DNA of 29,894 nt from Gonium pectorale (lineage: Eukaryota; Chlorophyta; Chlorophyceae; Chlamydomonadales; Volvocaceae): contig LSYV01000002.1 in NCBI GenBank assembly GCA_001584585.1, positions 1,035,265-1,065,158 on the forward strand. Reading direction: 5' to 3'. How positions within the stretch are numbered: the first letter of the stretch is position 1; each line of letters opens with the position of its first letter. Made by a program: the position numbers and the translations under genes. The notes below the pieces were generated by a model, which searched no databases, had not been told where the DNA came from, and was given only the letters and a program-made list of their open reading frames with translations. Shown one piece after another: positions 1 through 9,952 of this stretch.

Positions 1-60
1 CAGGTATCAAGCGAGGTGGCAAACAAGATAACCAAGGTAAAAACGAGAGAGACCAATGCG

Positions 61-159
61 TCACTCCGCGCAGTGCAGGCGTCCAGCCACGACCCGCAGG
101 AAGGGGTGCCCAGCAGACACACCATCCCAGCCCTTCCGCGGCAAACCGAGGTCAGCGGA
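61..159 (-). pseudogene. Broken C-terminal coding fragment of an unidentified repeat protein (copy 1)
   Basis: On the minus strand this stretch reads GLPRKGWDGVSAGHPFLRVV followed by AGRLHCAE and a stop, bounded upstream by another in-frame stop at 160-162. It is clearly homologous to the plus-strand fragment ending at 3460, which has GLPRKGWDGVSTGPLFLRVV and AGRLQCTQ. About half of the differences over the shared segment are synonymous, suggesting both descend from a once-translated protein. I do not recognise the family. It is probably the C-terminus of a transposable-element ORF because it is dispersed, truncated and close to the repeat tail described at 380-472, which here has the opposite orientation. 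Confidence 0.45.
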
Positions 160-379
160 TCACTTGACCGCAGTTTCGAACGATACACGATTTATGTATG
201 TTCGCCGCATTCCAACTCGCGACATCCCAGGTCTCCCCTGCGACATCCCAACACAGGGTAAAGCCAGCCGTGAAGCCGCGAATCGGCACACGCGAAGTAC
301 CCTGGTCTAGTCCGGTCTGGCGCTGTGCTTTGGGCACCCGCCACGCACAGCCTGCAGGCCGCTGCATGTTTTTCGCTGT

Positions 380-472
380 GGAGAGGTTACAGGCGGATCC
401 AGGCCGAGAGGCGAAAAAGGGCACAGACGTCGGGAGGGACAGATACCCCCCTCCGTGACAAGAACCACCGAA
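380..472 (+). repeat. Dispersed repeat tail, copy t1
   Basis: The segment carrying GAGAGGCGA, then GGAGGGACAGATA, then CCCTCC and AGAACCACCGA recurs at 3420-3512 (+) and, inverted, at 24833-24930. The GGAGGG and CCCTCC blocks can pair into a 6-bp stem. In the 3420 copy it directly follows a coding fragment and its stop codon, so it is likely the 3' end of a mobile element. Confidence 0.55.
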
Positions 473-988
473 ACCCTACCTTGACTACAGTGCGCCACGG
501 CAGCCAAGACCAGACACTGACGGCGCACATACGAAGAGAAGGAGCCCTGCACACAGAGCGTGGAGGCGGGACGACGAAAACAAAGGAGAGAGGAGACGAA
601 TGCAAGGACAGGAGAAAAACAGACCGAAAGGACCGGAGGAGCACATGCAGCAAGACACACCCCTCCCCTAGCAAAAGCCGGAAACCCGAACCCCTACGCC
701 CCAGCAAACCACCGAACAGAGCGGCAAATGGCACCGATCCCAACATGGGAGCAGCACCACAAAACACGGGCTCCCTCTTTCTATGCAGGTTTCTCTTTTT
801 TTCACGTCAGGACGCACCTCCCCGCCAAAGACCACCACCAGAAACCACCGCGCACAAGGGAACTCCAACCAAGAAACTCCGCGGGCACCCTGCGACTGAG
901 CGCGTAGCCCCCAGGCCACCACCCCGCCTCCCACCTCCCGCTGCAAGTCAAAGGCCTTCTGAAGCTACATAGCCGCCTCCGCCAATAC
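473..988. other. No gene seen; purine-rich stretch
   Basis: Open frames here (for example 325-972 on +) have no recognisable motif and arise from a strongly purine-rich plus strand around 540-640, where stop codons are rare in some frames. I see no splice-bounded exon or repeat match to other parts of the window. Confidence 0.4.
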
Positions 989-1138
989 TCAAAGGGACAC
1001 CGCCGGAAGCACGTTGGACTGGCTGGTCTCTACCTCAATGTCCCGCCAGCAGTAGTGCTGCAGATCCGCGCGCAGGTAGGCGAGCGCAAGGTCCCGCCAT
1101 GAGCAAAGTGGCCTGGTGGCGCGGAGCTCCCACAGTGC
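989..1138 (-). CDS. Probable terminal exon of an unidentified gene (partial)
   Basis: On the minus strand a pyrimidine-rich tract ending in CCCAG precedes an open exon of 49 codons and a TGA stop at 989-991. It reads ALWELRATRPLCSWRDLALA then YLRADLQHYCWRDIEVETSQ and ends VLPAVSL. The amphipathic Leu/Arg/Asp-rich composition, Trp and Cys content and clean splice-acceptor context make it look like genuine coding sequence rather than chance. The upstream exon is not found with confidence: the next 300 bp contain a decayed DNA-element copy (1415-1650). I do not recognise the family; it could equally be the end of a host gene or of a transposon protein. Confidence 0.4.
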   Translation of the reverse strand, partial: ALWELRATRPLCSWRDLALAYLRADLQHYCWRDIEVETSQSNVLPAVSL

Positions 1139-1414
1139 CTGGGAGGGTCGGGAGCACGGGAGGCCCCCGCCCGTGCAGCTACTGCCAGATGGCGATCCCC
1201 GCGGGAGCCCATAACGGCACCGTAGTCGCCGTCACCGGCAGTGTCGCTGCTGCTGGAGAGTGAGTCTGGGTGTTGGCAGGTGTAACGCCGTACACCATAG
1301 GTACCTGGAGGCGGGACCGTATGCGCTTTGACGTTGGCTTTGGCTTCGGCATCTGGGGTCGTGGGGCCGTTGGGAGCCTGCATGCAACGGGCGACCTCAA
1401 GAGCGTTCTGCCTG

Positions 1415-1650
1415 CAGGCCAACCCAAAACCCTAAACCCATTCTTCCAGAGAGGCACCCCGTAATGGGGCGGGCTCAAACGGGAAATGGGGCCAGGAAGA
1501 GCGGAAGGGGGGGCTGAACAAAGTACCCAGCCCCCGTTTATGGAGCGGATGGAAATGGTCACCCGGAGGGTGTCCCCGAACGATAGCTTTTCTGCCTCGC
1601 CGAGCGAATCGCGCCGACGGAAGATAGCCCTTGGCAAGGCACAGACTGAG
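1415..1650 (-). mobile_element. Diverged copy of the hAT-like non-autonomous element
   Basis: The block aligns along most of its length with the reverse complement of the intact element at 9713-9952. Shared landmarks in order are a GGGGCCAGGAAGA-type stretch, a GAACAAAGTACCCAGCCCC stretch, TATGGAGCGGA, GGAGGGTGTCCCCG and GACGGAAGATAGCC. Terminal repeats are degraded and no target duplication is visible, so this is an old insertion. Confidence 0.6.
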
Positions 1651-1747
1651 AGGCTATCCGTGATTTGCGGATCCAGGGTGTCCGTCGGAATCCCCTTCAC
1701 AAACCCTCAGCGCCCCCTGTGCTCGACTGAGATACTCGGTCCCGCCG

Positions 1748-2901
1748 TTGGCTCATCAGAAAAGATCCCCCGCGCATGGCCGTATGCACCTTTCCATGTT
1801 TGACCGGGCCACAGCCGCTGGTGCCTACACCCTACATAGATCGACCTACCACATTGAGCAGTCCGGTCTGCCCCCGGACGCCGTGCTGGACAGCATCCTG
1901 GCCCAGACGGCCAAGGTGGTCGGCTACTGCCTGGGGACGGACGACTCCCAGCGGCGCCTCACCGGGGTGCCCCTCCGTCTCCTCCCTGGCCATCCCAACA
2001 CTGGCGACCTCGTTGTCCTGCCCCTGTGGCAGCAATTGCACAGCCGCCGTGGCGAGCCTCGCTTTTGCCCAGTGTGCAGGCCATCTAAAACTCTGCCTCC
2101 TGTGCTCCCTGGCAGTGGATGCTAGTAGCCTATCTCGCAGCCCTTCACCCCTCCTCCAGCCCGATGGCCGTTCTCACCGCCCGGCCCTCCGGCTCTTGGA
2201 TCGGAGGCCTGCCCAGCCTGCCGAAATGCTTGGCCCCGCCACCGCTCCCAGCCACCCCCCCCCCCCCGCTCTCATCAGACGTTGTTGAACCAACGTGGTG
2301 GATGGCGTTACAACGCGCCACTGCGGAGCAACCCGTTGCTCCCCAACGCGGGCGTGGTACAGGTAGGCCGCTGGCCCGGAATGAAATCGCTCCACGGCCC
2401 TCTCTTCAACTCCCGTCGCCTGCTCATCGTCGGCGATGCTGTGTGGATGGACGCGGCTCTGTCGGCCTACGAGGAGGACCGTCGCCAGGCTCTGGCCGCC
2501 GAAGCCGGCATCACGCTCGCGTCCAATATGGTCGTGCACGGCGCCCTGCAGGACTGCACCTTCGCACGCGCAGCCGTCTCGTCCCTTCTCTCCGCCCGCC
2601 TCACCCTGGATCGTGTCGTGGTGCTTGGGCTGCCGCCTGCATCCCCACCCTCCCCTGACGAGATTGCTACCCCCTCCTCCCGCGCATGGGCTGGCGGCTG
2701 TCTGGCGACACGGTGTTGCGCCTCGCGACTCGCGAGTGTGACCGGGCCGGCACCCAGATGCAGCTTGGGGATTTGGTGCGGCAGCAGGGGGCCTGCCATG
2801 CTGCGTACGTCCGGGAGGCTTTGGGGCTACCGCCAGGTGCGGTGGCCCCGGCCGCCGACCTGGCCTCCCTTCGGACGGCCTTCCCGCGCCTCCGGAATTA
2901 A
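1748..2901 (+). pseudogene. Decayed protein-coding region, family unknown
   Basis: Three plus-strand segments in shifting frames look coding. The first (about 1790-2060) includes IEQSGLPPDAVLDSILAQTA and KVVGYCLGTDDSQRRLTG. The second (about 2282-2680) includes NSRRLLIVGDAVWMDAALSA and LDRVVVLGLPP. The third (2686-2901), in another frame, includes GDTVLRLATRECDRAGTQ and LGLPPGAVAPAADLASLRTA, ending at a TAA. Tandem stops near 2123-2128 and a frame change near 2680 break it, unless short introns bridge them. The LLIVGDA...VVVLGLPP spacing faintly recalls SGNH-type hydrolases, but the key serine is absent, so I assign no function. AATAAA occurs shortly after the last stop (about 2936). Confidence 0.35.
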
Positions 2902-3091
2902 GTCAAGAGGGAGCACAAGGTCAAGTGTCAAGCACAATAAAGTGTTCTGGCGGCTCACCGTTGACACGGTTCCGTTGCCGGGTAATTCGCACTTGATTGC
3001 ACACGGTGCCACGGGAGCGGTGTGTGTGTTTGTGGGGCCGCGGAGGCCGAGGACTCCCCGCGCAGGCACACTTTCTGGGCCTGCCCCATAG

Positions 3092-3460
3092 CCGTCGGTG
3101 CGTACCGTGGTGGAGAACCACTGTCCGGTGCAGCAATTGCACCTCTGGCTGGGTGTCACGCCAGACGCGGGTCGGGTGGTGTGATGCATGTGGGATGTGG
3201 TGGCGCAGGCGGTGCTCAACAGCTTAGAGTCGGCACGGCGCGTTGGCCGTTCGCCCCCTTCCGGCCCGGGTTTGACTGCCGCTGTCCTCGCTGCGATGCA
3301 GCCGAGCGAAGTGGTGAAGTCTTGGCCCCTGCTTCAAGACTTCTCTGACATTGGATTGCCGCGGAAGGGCTGGGATGGAGTATCTACTGGGCCCCTCTTC
3401 CTGCGGGTTGTGGCCGGACGCCTGCAATGCACTCAGGCGGAGAGGCGAGTAAGGGCGTAG
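3092..3460 (+). pseudogene. C-terminal coding fragment of an unidentified repeat protein (copy 2)
   Basis: One frame reads VRTVVENHCPVQQLHLWLGV, then TPDAGRVV, is interrupted by TGA at 3182-3184, and continues MWDVVAQAVLNSLESARRVG, GLTAAVLAAMQPSEVVKSWP, IGLPRKGWDGVSTGPLFLRV to a TAG at 3458-3460. The last third matches the minus-strand fragment at 61-159, which supports past translation. It is followed immediately by the dispersed tail at 3420-3512. This looks like the 3' portion of a mobile-element ORF with one nonsense codon. No catalytic motif is visible and I cannot name the family. Confidence 0.45.
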
Positions 3461-3512
3461 ACGACATCAGGAGGGACAGATAGCCCTCCCGTGACGAGAA
3501 CCACCGACTGAG
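3420..3512 (+). repeat. Dispersed repeat tail, copy t2
   Basis: Closest match to the tails at 380-472 and complement 24833-24930. It overlaps the last codons and stop of the coding fragment ending at 3460, and contains the GGAGGG/CCCTCC potential stem and the GTGACGAGAACCACCGA end. Confidence 0.55.
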
Positions 3513-4318
3513 AGACTCATTGGTTTACCCGTGCTTGTTTACTTGATTGCTTGATGCCTGTGTGTGGGCTGTTGACCCGTATATGCTTTACCGGCTCCAG
3601 AATGGCGCGGTTAGAGACTCCCGAGGTCGGACTTGTTGGGTGAACGGCCCGTGTGCAGTTTTGCATGCCCTGCCACGGGGCCCCTGATGGCCGCGGGTTC
3701 AGCACTAGGCCATTGCTTGGTTTGTTTGCTGGTGCTGCCTTGCTGCCCGTACTCTCACTCCATCCCCGCAGTGATTCCCCAGTGGCAGGCCGGGTCCCGC
3801 AGCGTCAGAAGTACTGTAATGAAGTATGTCTGTCCGTGGGGGCCTGCCTTACTTGGCCACCACATGAATGGCAGGAGAGATCTCCCCTGATGAATGGCAA
3901 GCGCGCTCGAATAGCTCAACGTTATGGCGCACGGCGGCATTAATAACACGGGCGTTGAGGCTCGGCACGCACGGGGCCAGGAGCAACCTGCCGCTTGCAT
4001 AAGATTGTCACAATGAAGCACGAACGATGCATGACCTGAAATGCCAAGCAATCTATTAAGAACTGAAAGAACTGAAGATGCTCGGTCTGCGGGCGGGACT
4101 GGGCGGTGAAGCTGTCTTACACCGAGCTGTACCGGTATTTCAGACTACATACAACGAAGTTGCACCGAGCTTCAGCGGAAATCGTGAAGTTGGTGAGCCC
4201 AGTCGGTGGAGGTCAGACAACCGCGCTCTGGCCTGAGTTTTATGCCAGAAACTAGGCTACTACACTACCCGCAAAACGATACTTGCGCGTACCTCCTCTG
4301 GCCCGCAGCAGTGCTACG
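3513..4318. other. Upstream region of copy A; no gene, one weak exon-1-like echo
   Basis: No convincing gene is present. At 3602 the bases ATGGCGCG, then GAGACTCCCGAG, spell MARLETPEVG, which resembles the MARETPNSE start of the F-box/cyclin family. Copies B and C each have a better exon-1 remnant about 0.65 kb upstream, so this may be the equivalent relic for copy A, but the match is only about ten residues. Confidence 0.25.
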
Positions 4319-4327
4319 TTTATATTA
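4319..4327 (+). promoter_or_regulatory. Possible TATA element of copy A
   Basis: TTTATATTA lies about 140 nt before the chosen ATG and is followed by AGAGCC. Copy B has ATATATAGCC in the matching place. No other core element is evident. Confidence 0.3.
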
Positions 4328-4467
4328 GAGCCGGTTTATCTGAAACGGCATGGCAGTACAAACGCCTGAGTCGCACACGTTTGGCAGCGTGGTTACGCAT
4401 TTCGTCTAGCTTCCGGCGCAGCGCCGTCGCCGTGCTGGCTTATTACTTGCCGGTCGTCAAATCAGCC

Positions 4468-7400
4468 ATGACGCGAGAAACCCCGAACTCTGAGACATTC
4501 GAGCTCATGCTTTTGCCAGTGGATCTAATTCTATATATCATCGCCCGCTCCGGCGCTGTAAGCAATATCGTGGCGGCGGTTTCTACTTGCCGACAACTCT
4601 GGCAGCTTCGCGGGCAAGCCCTTGCCGACAAATATTGCCGGTTTTGGCCGCTTAACTACATCCCTAACTTGGCGGAAGAACTACTGCTGGGTGGCGGGTC
4701 GGCGGGCCCTACCTCCATCGTGAAGCGTTGGGAGTGCCGGTTCAAGATCGGCATGGACGTGCATGATGCGCGTTTGGTCACCTGCACAAGAGAAAAATGG
4801 ATCGCTGCCCTGCAGCTCAGCGACGACGCGAGTGGATACAGGGTCCGTCACCACGCGTCTATCATTCAGTCGTTGATCGAGGTTTGTTGCAGCGCGGGGC
4901 GGAATGAAGTGTCGAGGGCAAAGCCGTGGAAGCGCGACTTGTTGATCCAGATCGATGTATGGAACGTAACGGCCCTTGCCGTGCGCCTGCGAGTTGCCTC
5001 CAAAGATGCACACCCGCACGTCACACGCACAGCGGGCCCTAATGGAAACGTACGTCGGTCGCACCTTGGGGTGTGTATGGCCGTAGAGGAGTATGTAGCT
5101 AAGTTATTCCCCATATTGCATTCCACATAAGTATTGCCCCCAGGCCCCATGCCACACGCACACAGCAGCAACCCTTCACTTGGTATGATTGGCGCGGTAG
5201 CATTCCACTGCTGCAGCATCCTTGCCAGCAGGCAACCGTGTGTAAGCAACAAATCAAGTGTGTGCCTCCATGCCTCTGCCTGCCCGTCTTTGTTTCATCC
5301 ACTGTGTTCCTTCTTGTTCCTTGGTGCTTCCCGCAACGTCACACTGCCCACGCTACAGGTGTGCCTGGATTGGGACCTGCCCGGGTCCATCCCCTTCTTC
5401 GCCGTGCGCTACCTGTACACGCATGTGCCGGGATTGGGGCCCCTCACCTCGACACACAGGTGGGGTACGTCGATAAGGCAGCCATGCGCAAGCCCCTGCA
5501 GTTTCCATTAACACACCTCGGTATGATTGTATCCCATCCGCTGATCAGATGTTTTTGTGGCACATGCATGTATCATTAACTACGTTTGCTGTGCACACAC
5601 ACAAACACTAGTTTTGGTTCCAGCATTGCGTCTTGCGTCGCTTAGCCGCGCCTCCGCCGCGGAGAAGGGTACCTGCAAACAGGAAAGAGAGTCTCTTGCG
5701 GGGTATGGGGGGTGAGCCCTGATCCGAGACTGGGTTAGAAGGGGCTGCTGTAACGTAGTTTGGCTCAGTTCGGCCCGGCGGTGTCAGATCTGACAAAAGG
5801 AATCAGCCAGCACCAACCGGGTCGACAACCTATGAATACTGGCCTACCGGCCTCGTACTGCGGTACTACCGGACAGCACCGACGTGCACAAACGCTGGCC
5901 AGCCGAACGCAGGAAACCTTGGTTTCCGCTACTACGCTGCGCTTCGTGCGGAAACCGTCGTGCTTCCTTTAATTTGGGCGATGTAGACCGCTTCCCTACC
6001 CGGATGGACTCTAGTGCTGCACTGTAAATCAAGCAGCTTGGCATCTGAGCCTCTGTCGTTAAGATACCCTACCATATGCCCTCGATCAGTGGCTTCAATG
6101 ATCACCAACCACTCCAGTTGTCCCGCACGCCCATCCTCGTTCCTCACCTTTCAGGCTGCACCTCCTCATCATCTGTGCCCTCCGTGTCGCCATGCACCAC
6201 CACCTGCCGGGACGGAAGCCGCAGCCGCAGCCGCAGCCGCAGCCGCAGCCGCAGCCGCAGCCGCAGCCGCAGCCGCAGCCGCAGCCGCAGCCGCAGCCGC
6301 AGCCGCAGCCGCAGCTGGGCGCACAGCAGGAGCCACCCCAGGTTGGGCAGCCGGGGGTCGCGGCAATCGGGGTTGTGGGTGGGCCAGCACCGGCTTTTGA
6401 CGCTGGGGTCGCAGCAGCAGTGGCTGGCCCCTCTCGGTGGCCGGAGCCCCGTGACACAACTCCTTTCTGGCAACTGTTGGGTGGCGCCTACAGTGCTGAA
6501 GAGGTGCGGCCAGTGGTGAAGCAGGGATGGGAACGGCTGGGAGAGAGTGGGATGGAATGCAACATTGATGATTGGGGCGGGGCATTGTTAGCTAGGGACC
6601 TGGCTTCGAGGTGTGTGGGCTTGTAAGAATGGCGCATTAAGACTGTGCCCCATCGATTCACGCCCTAGATTTTTCTCACGGTGCCTATGTATTTAAGACA
6701 ATCCCCTTCGGCATTGAATACTCTGGCAGTTGCATGCGTATGCGTGCCATTTAGCTCTATCCAACTGCAGCATCACAGCACCCTATGTGACGTGTCTGCC
6801 CTACCTGTGCAGGTCGAGCAGACTACTCGGGCAATGGCAATTTGCCTGGAACGGAGAGACGAGGCAACGATCCGGGAACTGCATGCGCCAACCGCATGGC
6901 ACTTCGTGGAGAAGCTCATTGATACCATGATGGGCGAGGAGGGGGTGGAGGCGCTGGTGGCGATAGGTGACGGTGGTGATAAGGCGGCCATCAAGGAGAC
7001 GAATGAGGAGGGCAAAGAACGACCAGAAGCGCAGCTGCCCGCGGCCGAGCGCGGGCCGTCACCCAAGGAGCTGCTGACTGAGATGACCAGGTGTGAGGGC
7101 ATATCTCTGTGCGTGTATCCCTTGCGTGCCCGAGTTAATCGGCATCTGTGGAATGCCCGGCCCTGCGTGCCTGGAAACTGCCTGACCCAAGGGCAATGTA
7201 CAGTAGGCTCGCATGGAGCAAGCATATGTGTAAAATATCGAGCTGCCTGCAAACCCGCCGCCATGCAGGTGCGTCCTGCACCACGCCATGCTGTGGCCCT
7301 GGGTCTGTGGCGTGCCGCCGGCGCACCTTGCGGCTGCCGCTGTGATCCTGGTGCGCCACCACTTCAAGCTCGGAGGCGGGGCCTGGCCCAGCTGGCCGCC

Positions 7401-7608
7401 CGCCCTGGCCGCGACCCTGCCAATTCGGGCCTCGGACTCCGTCATGCGGTACATCCTTACCAACCTACCCGCGTCCTTGGAGGCTGACCGACGCGACGAC
7501 TGTGCGCCCCGCCTAAACCGGCTGTGGGACACGAGGTTTGCGAAGCTGCGAATGAAACCGGCGCTGCCTACTGGGCCTACAAGGGGCGGGGCGTCCGGAC
7601 CCGCCTGA
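4468..7608 (+). CDS. F-box-like / cyclin-box protein, copy A (5 exons, 493 aa)
   Basis: Exons are 4468-4881, 5359-5459, 6155-6503, 6813-7090 and 7269-7608. All junctions are GT-AG, phases match and the stop is TGA. ATG 4468 is chosen because all three copies begin M-x-R-x-TP-x-SE there. Residues 16-60 (LPVDLILYIIARSG, then STCRQLWQLRGQAL) resemble an F-box, which would dock Skp1 in an SCF ubiquitin ligase. Residues from about 125 to 180 (SIIQSLIEVCLDWDLPGSIP, PFFAVRYLYTHV, HRLHLLIICALRVAM) and FWQLLGGAYSAEE (276-288) followed by TRAMAICLERRDEATI fit the order of a PHO80/P-type cyclin box: helix 1, YLDR-like helix, HRL helix, GG-x-x-x-x-E. A (Pro-Gln)16 insert interrupts the box. CVLHHAMLWPWVCGVPPAHL and AAAAVILVRHHF (from residue 382) resemble a cyclin C-lobe. 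The cyclin call is by eye; the MRAIL-type Arg and Lys-Glu pair that bind CDK are not obvious. Confidence 0.72.
6218..6313 (+). repeat. (GCCGCA)16 microsatellite coding (Pro-Gln)16
   Basis: Sixteen uninterrupted hexamers lie in exon 3 of copy A, in the frame that gives alternating Pro-Gln. Copies B and C have only a short imperfect PQP/PAEPQP segment at the same site, so the expansion is specific to A. The other frames give Ser-Arg and poly-Ala. Confidence 0.95.
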
Positions 7609-8419
7609 GGATGAATACGGCGGACGTTGAGCCGGATACGTTTGATAATGTGGCGCATTAAGGGGCAGGGCGGGCGGCATAGGAACGCCGCCCACCCTGC
7701 GAACCTGCCAAGCCTAAAGGGATACCTTATGCACAGACTCAGGCGCAGCCGCGAGGCTAGACTAAAATGCGGTTTGAGGGGTAAAGCGCATGTGTTGTCC
7801 GGAATAGGGTTTTCGGGAGGCACGGCGTGTCGTAGGCCCTTGGAGCGTATTGATAGGCGGTGGCCGTTTGGTAAGGCAACGCGCGTGTGTGCTTGCTTGG
7901 TTCGTTCGATTCTCCGGTCCTGCCATCGTCGTCGTCGGAGTTTTGGTCTCAGCCAGCATTTTGCGCGCCCACCCACCATCCCCCTTCACGGCGCACTTTC
8001 TGGCGGTGTCTGTTTGTGTCTGTTGTTTGTGTCTGTTGTTTCAGTACTTCTTCTTTCCGTTTGGTCCCCGGTGCGTGTCCACCAGGCGTGGGGGTGTTTG
8101 AACTGCGGTTGGCGCCCGCTGAGGCGGGGCCATGCAGCCTTCCGGCGGTTAGCCATCGTCGGCCAGAGGTAAAGGCGGCTGCATAGCCGGTCGAGGCTGC
8201 CAAGCCCCATGCTCTAGTATAGCGCACTGTCGCGTCATGCTGTGGCACGTAGCGGTACAAGTGTTAAACTTAAGGCTATATGCATTGCTTTTGCTGGTGC
8301 TCGATGAATAACGTACTTCAGTCGGAAGACATGTAGGTCTGATGGTGTAAGCAAGAGGGCGCGGCAGCACTGATAGCACGTGACCACCGCCGCGACCAGA
8401 GTACGGCAGTGTCCGGCCC
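7609..8419. other. 3' flank of copy A; no gene seen
   Basis: The stretch holds a GGGCGGGCGGC/GCCGCCCACC near-palindrome at about 7669-7700 and a TGTTTGTGTCTGTTG direct repeat near 8010-8040. Open frames here lack motifs and differ from all repeated coding segments in the window. Confidence 0.4.
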
Positions 8420-8700
8420 TGGTGCTGACAGTGTGTCGGCTTGTAGGCTTAGGCATTACCAGTAGGTGGGGCGGCACGTTTGCCTCAACACGCGTGCTTT
8501 ACCGCTTGCTTGGCAATAGAGGAAGCTCCCTAGAGGCTCGTGGGGCCAGGGGCAAGCAAGCAGGCGCCATGTTGCGCGGCGTCCGTGCCTGTTTGTGCTT
8601 TGTCCGGCCCTGTAGAGTTGATGTGGGGACTGGGCCGCCGGGATTTGCTGATGCTGACCTGAGTTGAGACGAAGTTCAGACCTGCCGCTAGCTGCCCCAG
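8420..8700 (+). repeat. Duplicated 3'-flank fragment related to 17180-17460
   Basis: Shared landmarks in order are CTCAACACG, GGCTCGTGGGGCCAG, GCCATGTT, CGGCGTCCGTGC, GGACTGG, CCGCCGG and TTCAGACCTGC. At the other locus this block begins around the end of a small ORF (stop at 17218-17220). Here the ORF part is hardly recognisable, so this is probably a decayed copy of the same element or gene tail. Confidence 0.6.
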
Positions 8701-9390
8701 CGCTGGGGCAAGCGCGCGCACGGATGTCGGCATATGAACCGAGTGCTGCCGTCGAGCCCGTGTGTCGTACCTGCGTGCACTACTACTTGCCTATAAACAC
8801 CGCCTCGCCGCCTCAAACTTGCTTCGAGCTATGTGGGACATGTTGGGAGGCGTCGCTGACATCTCGTGACATGTCAGCTATGGGTTCCTGACCGATAATG
8901 GGTAGGCCAAGCCGTACGTGCCAACACGTACAGCCCGCAGCAGGACAGTAGTGACCCACCCAATTGCTATGTTTTCGTCGCCCACCGTCTGTCACCTACA
9001 GTGCCTGTTCTCGCAATTTCTTTACACTCTATTGATACTTCGTGTGAGACAGCATGTTTCACGTGCATGAATGCCGTCTTTTGTGCTGCGCTCCATCCGG
9101 CCTCATCATCAGCTCGCCGCAGCCCCTCAATGACCCTTGCCTTGCGCCCGTACGTACGTCTTCACCTCATCATCAGCAGTCATCAGCGCCGTCCGCGTGT
9201 GACTGCACCAGCACCAGCACCTGCATGTAGGGCACTGTCGCGCGAGATGTAGCAAGGGACCACACATACACGGCCACACATGATATGCACACGTGACCAC
9301 GAACGCACGCACGTGACCACGCACGCATTGCCGCTGCGCCCGCCCGACAAAGGCTAGTTGCTGGCATGTTGCACATACATCGAGAGCTAA
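8701..9390. other. No gene seen; short CACGTG-containing duplication
   Basis: Around 9290-9329 a roughly 20-nt unit containing CACGTGACCACG is present twice. No coding segment is supported. Confidence 0.35.
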
Positions 9391-9400
9391 ACAGCCATGC

Positions 9401-9610
9401 CCAGCCGTGCCCAGCCGTGCCCAGCCGTGCCCAGCCGTGCCCAGCCGTGCCCAGCCGTGCCCAGCCGTGCCCAGCCGTGCCCAGCCGTGCCCAGCCGTGC
9501 CCAGCCGTGCCCAGCCGTGCCCAGCCGTGCCCAGCCGTGCCCAGCCGTGCCCAGCCGTGCCCAGCCGTGCCCAGCCGTGCCCAGCCGTGCCCAGCCGTGC
9601 CCAGCCGTGC
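9401..9610 (+). repeat. Minisatellite, 21 perfect copies of CCAGCCGTGC
   Basis: Twenty-one identical 10-nt units are flanked by one variant unit on the left (ACAGCCATGC) and degenerate units on the right to about 9650. The array is open in every frame because the unit contains no stop, so the long ORFs over it (AQPCPAVPSR or GWARLGTAGH repeats) are artefacts. Perfect identity implies recent expansion. Confidence 0.97.
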
Positions 9611-9712
9611 CCAGCCGGCGTACCCAATCGTACCCAGCCGTACCGCTAGCTCGGTACGAGGCTTGCCGTGCATGCGCGCCATCTAGCCAATCATGCATGC
9701 CGGGGCACAGAT

Positions 9713-9952
9713 CAGCCTGGCTATCTTCCGTCGGGGCGATTCGTTTGGCCCGACGAAAAAGCTTGAAACCCGTCAAGGTTTTTCGTCCGGGGACGCCCTC
9801 TGGATGGGCATTTTTCGTCTGCTCCATAGATGGAGCCCCTTTCAGGGGCCGGGTTCTTTGTTAGAGCACCCCTTCTTCCGGCCCCCATTTTTCGTCTGGG
9901 CCCGCACCGAAAGGGGGTGTCTTTCGAGAAAACGTTTAAGATAGCCAGACTG
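9713..9952 (+). mobile_element. Intact non-autonomous hAT-like DNA element (240 bp)
   Basis: The left end CAGCCTGGCTATCTT and right end AAGATAGCCAGACTG are inverted repeats with 14 of 15 matches. The element is flanked on both sides by GCACAGAT (9705-9712 and 9953-9960), an exact 8-bp target duplication. Eight-bp duplications with CAG-starting termini are typical of the hAT superfamily (P elements also make 8 bp). Internally TTTTTCGTCYG occurs three times and there are short GC-rich palindromes such as GCCCCTTTCAGGGGC. It has no coding capacity. Confidence 0.88.

Noticed and set aside
325..972. 215-codon plus-strand ORF
   Set aside because: Arises from purine-rich low-complexity sequence and overlaps the dispersed tail t1.
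1424..1440. Telomere-like ACCCTAAACCC stretch
   Set aside because: Only about two partial units, inside a decayed transposable element; not a telomere.
6095..6585. Overlapping poly-Arg/Ser, poly-Ala and Cys-Gly ORFs
   Set aside because: Shadow frames of the GCCGCA hexamer array in exon 3 of copy A.
9290..9329. Pair of CACGTG motifs as a regulatory site
   Set aside because: They belong to a short local duplication with no gene start nearby.
9401..9610. CRISPR-like array
   Set aside because: Units are directly adjacent 10-mers with no spacers, in a eukaryotic context.
9127..9864. Long ORFs of AQPCPAVPSR and GWARLGTAGH repeats on both strands
   Set aside because: They are translations of a stop-free 10-bp tandem repeat and exist in every frame.
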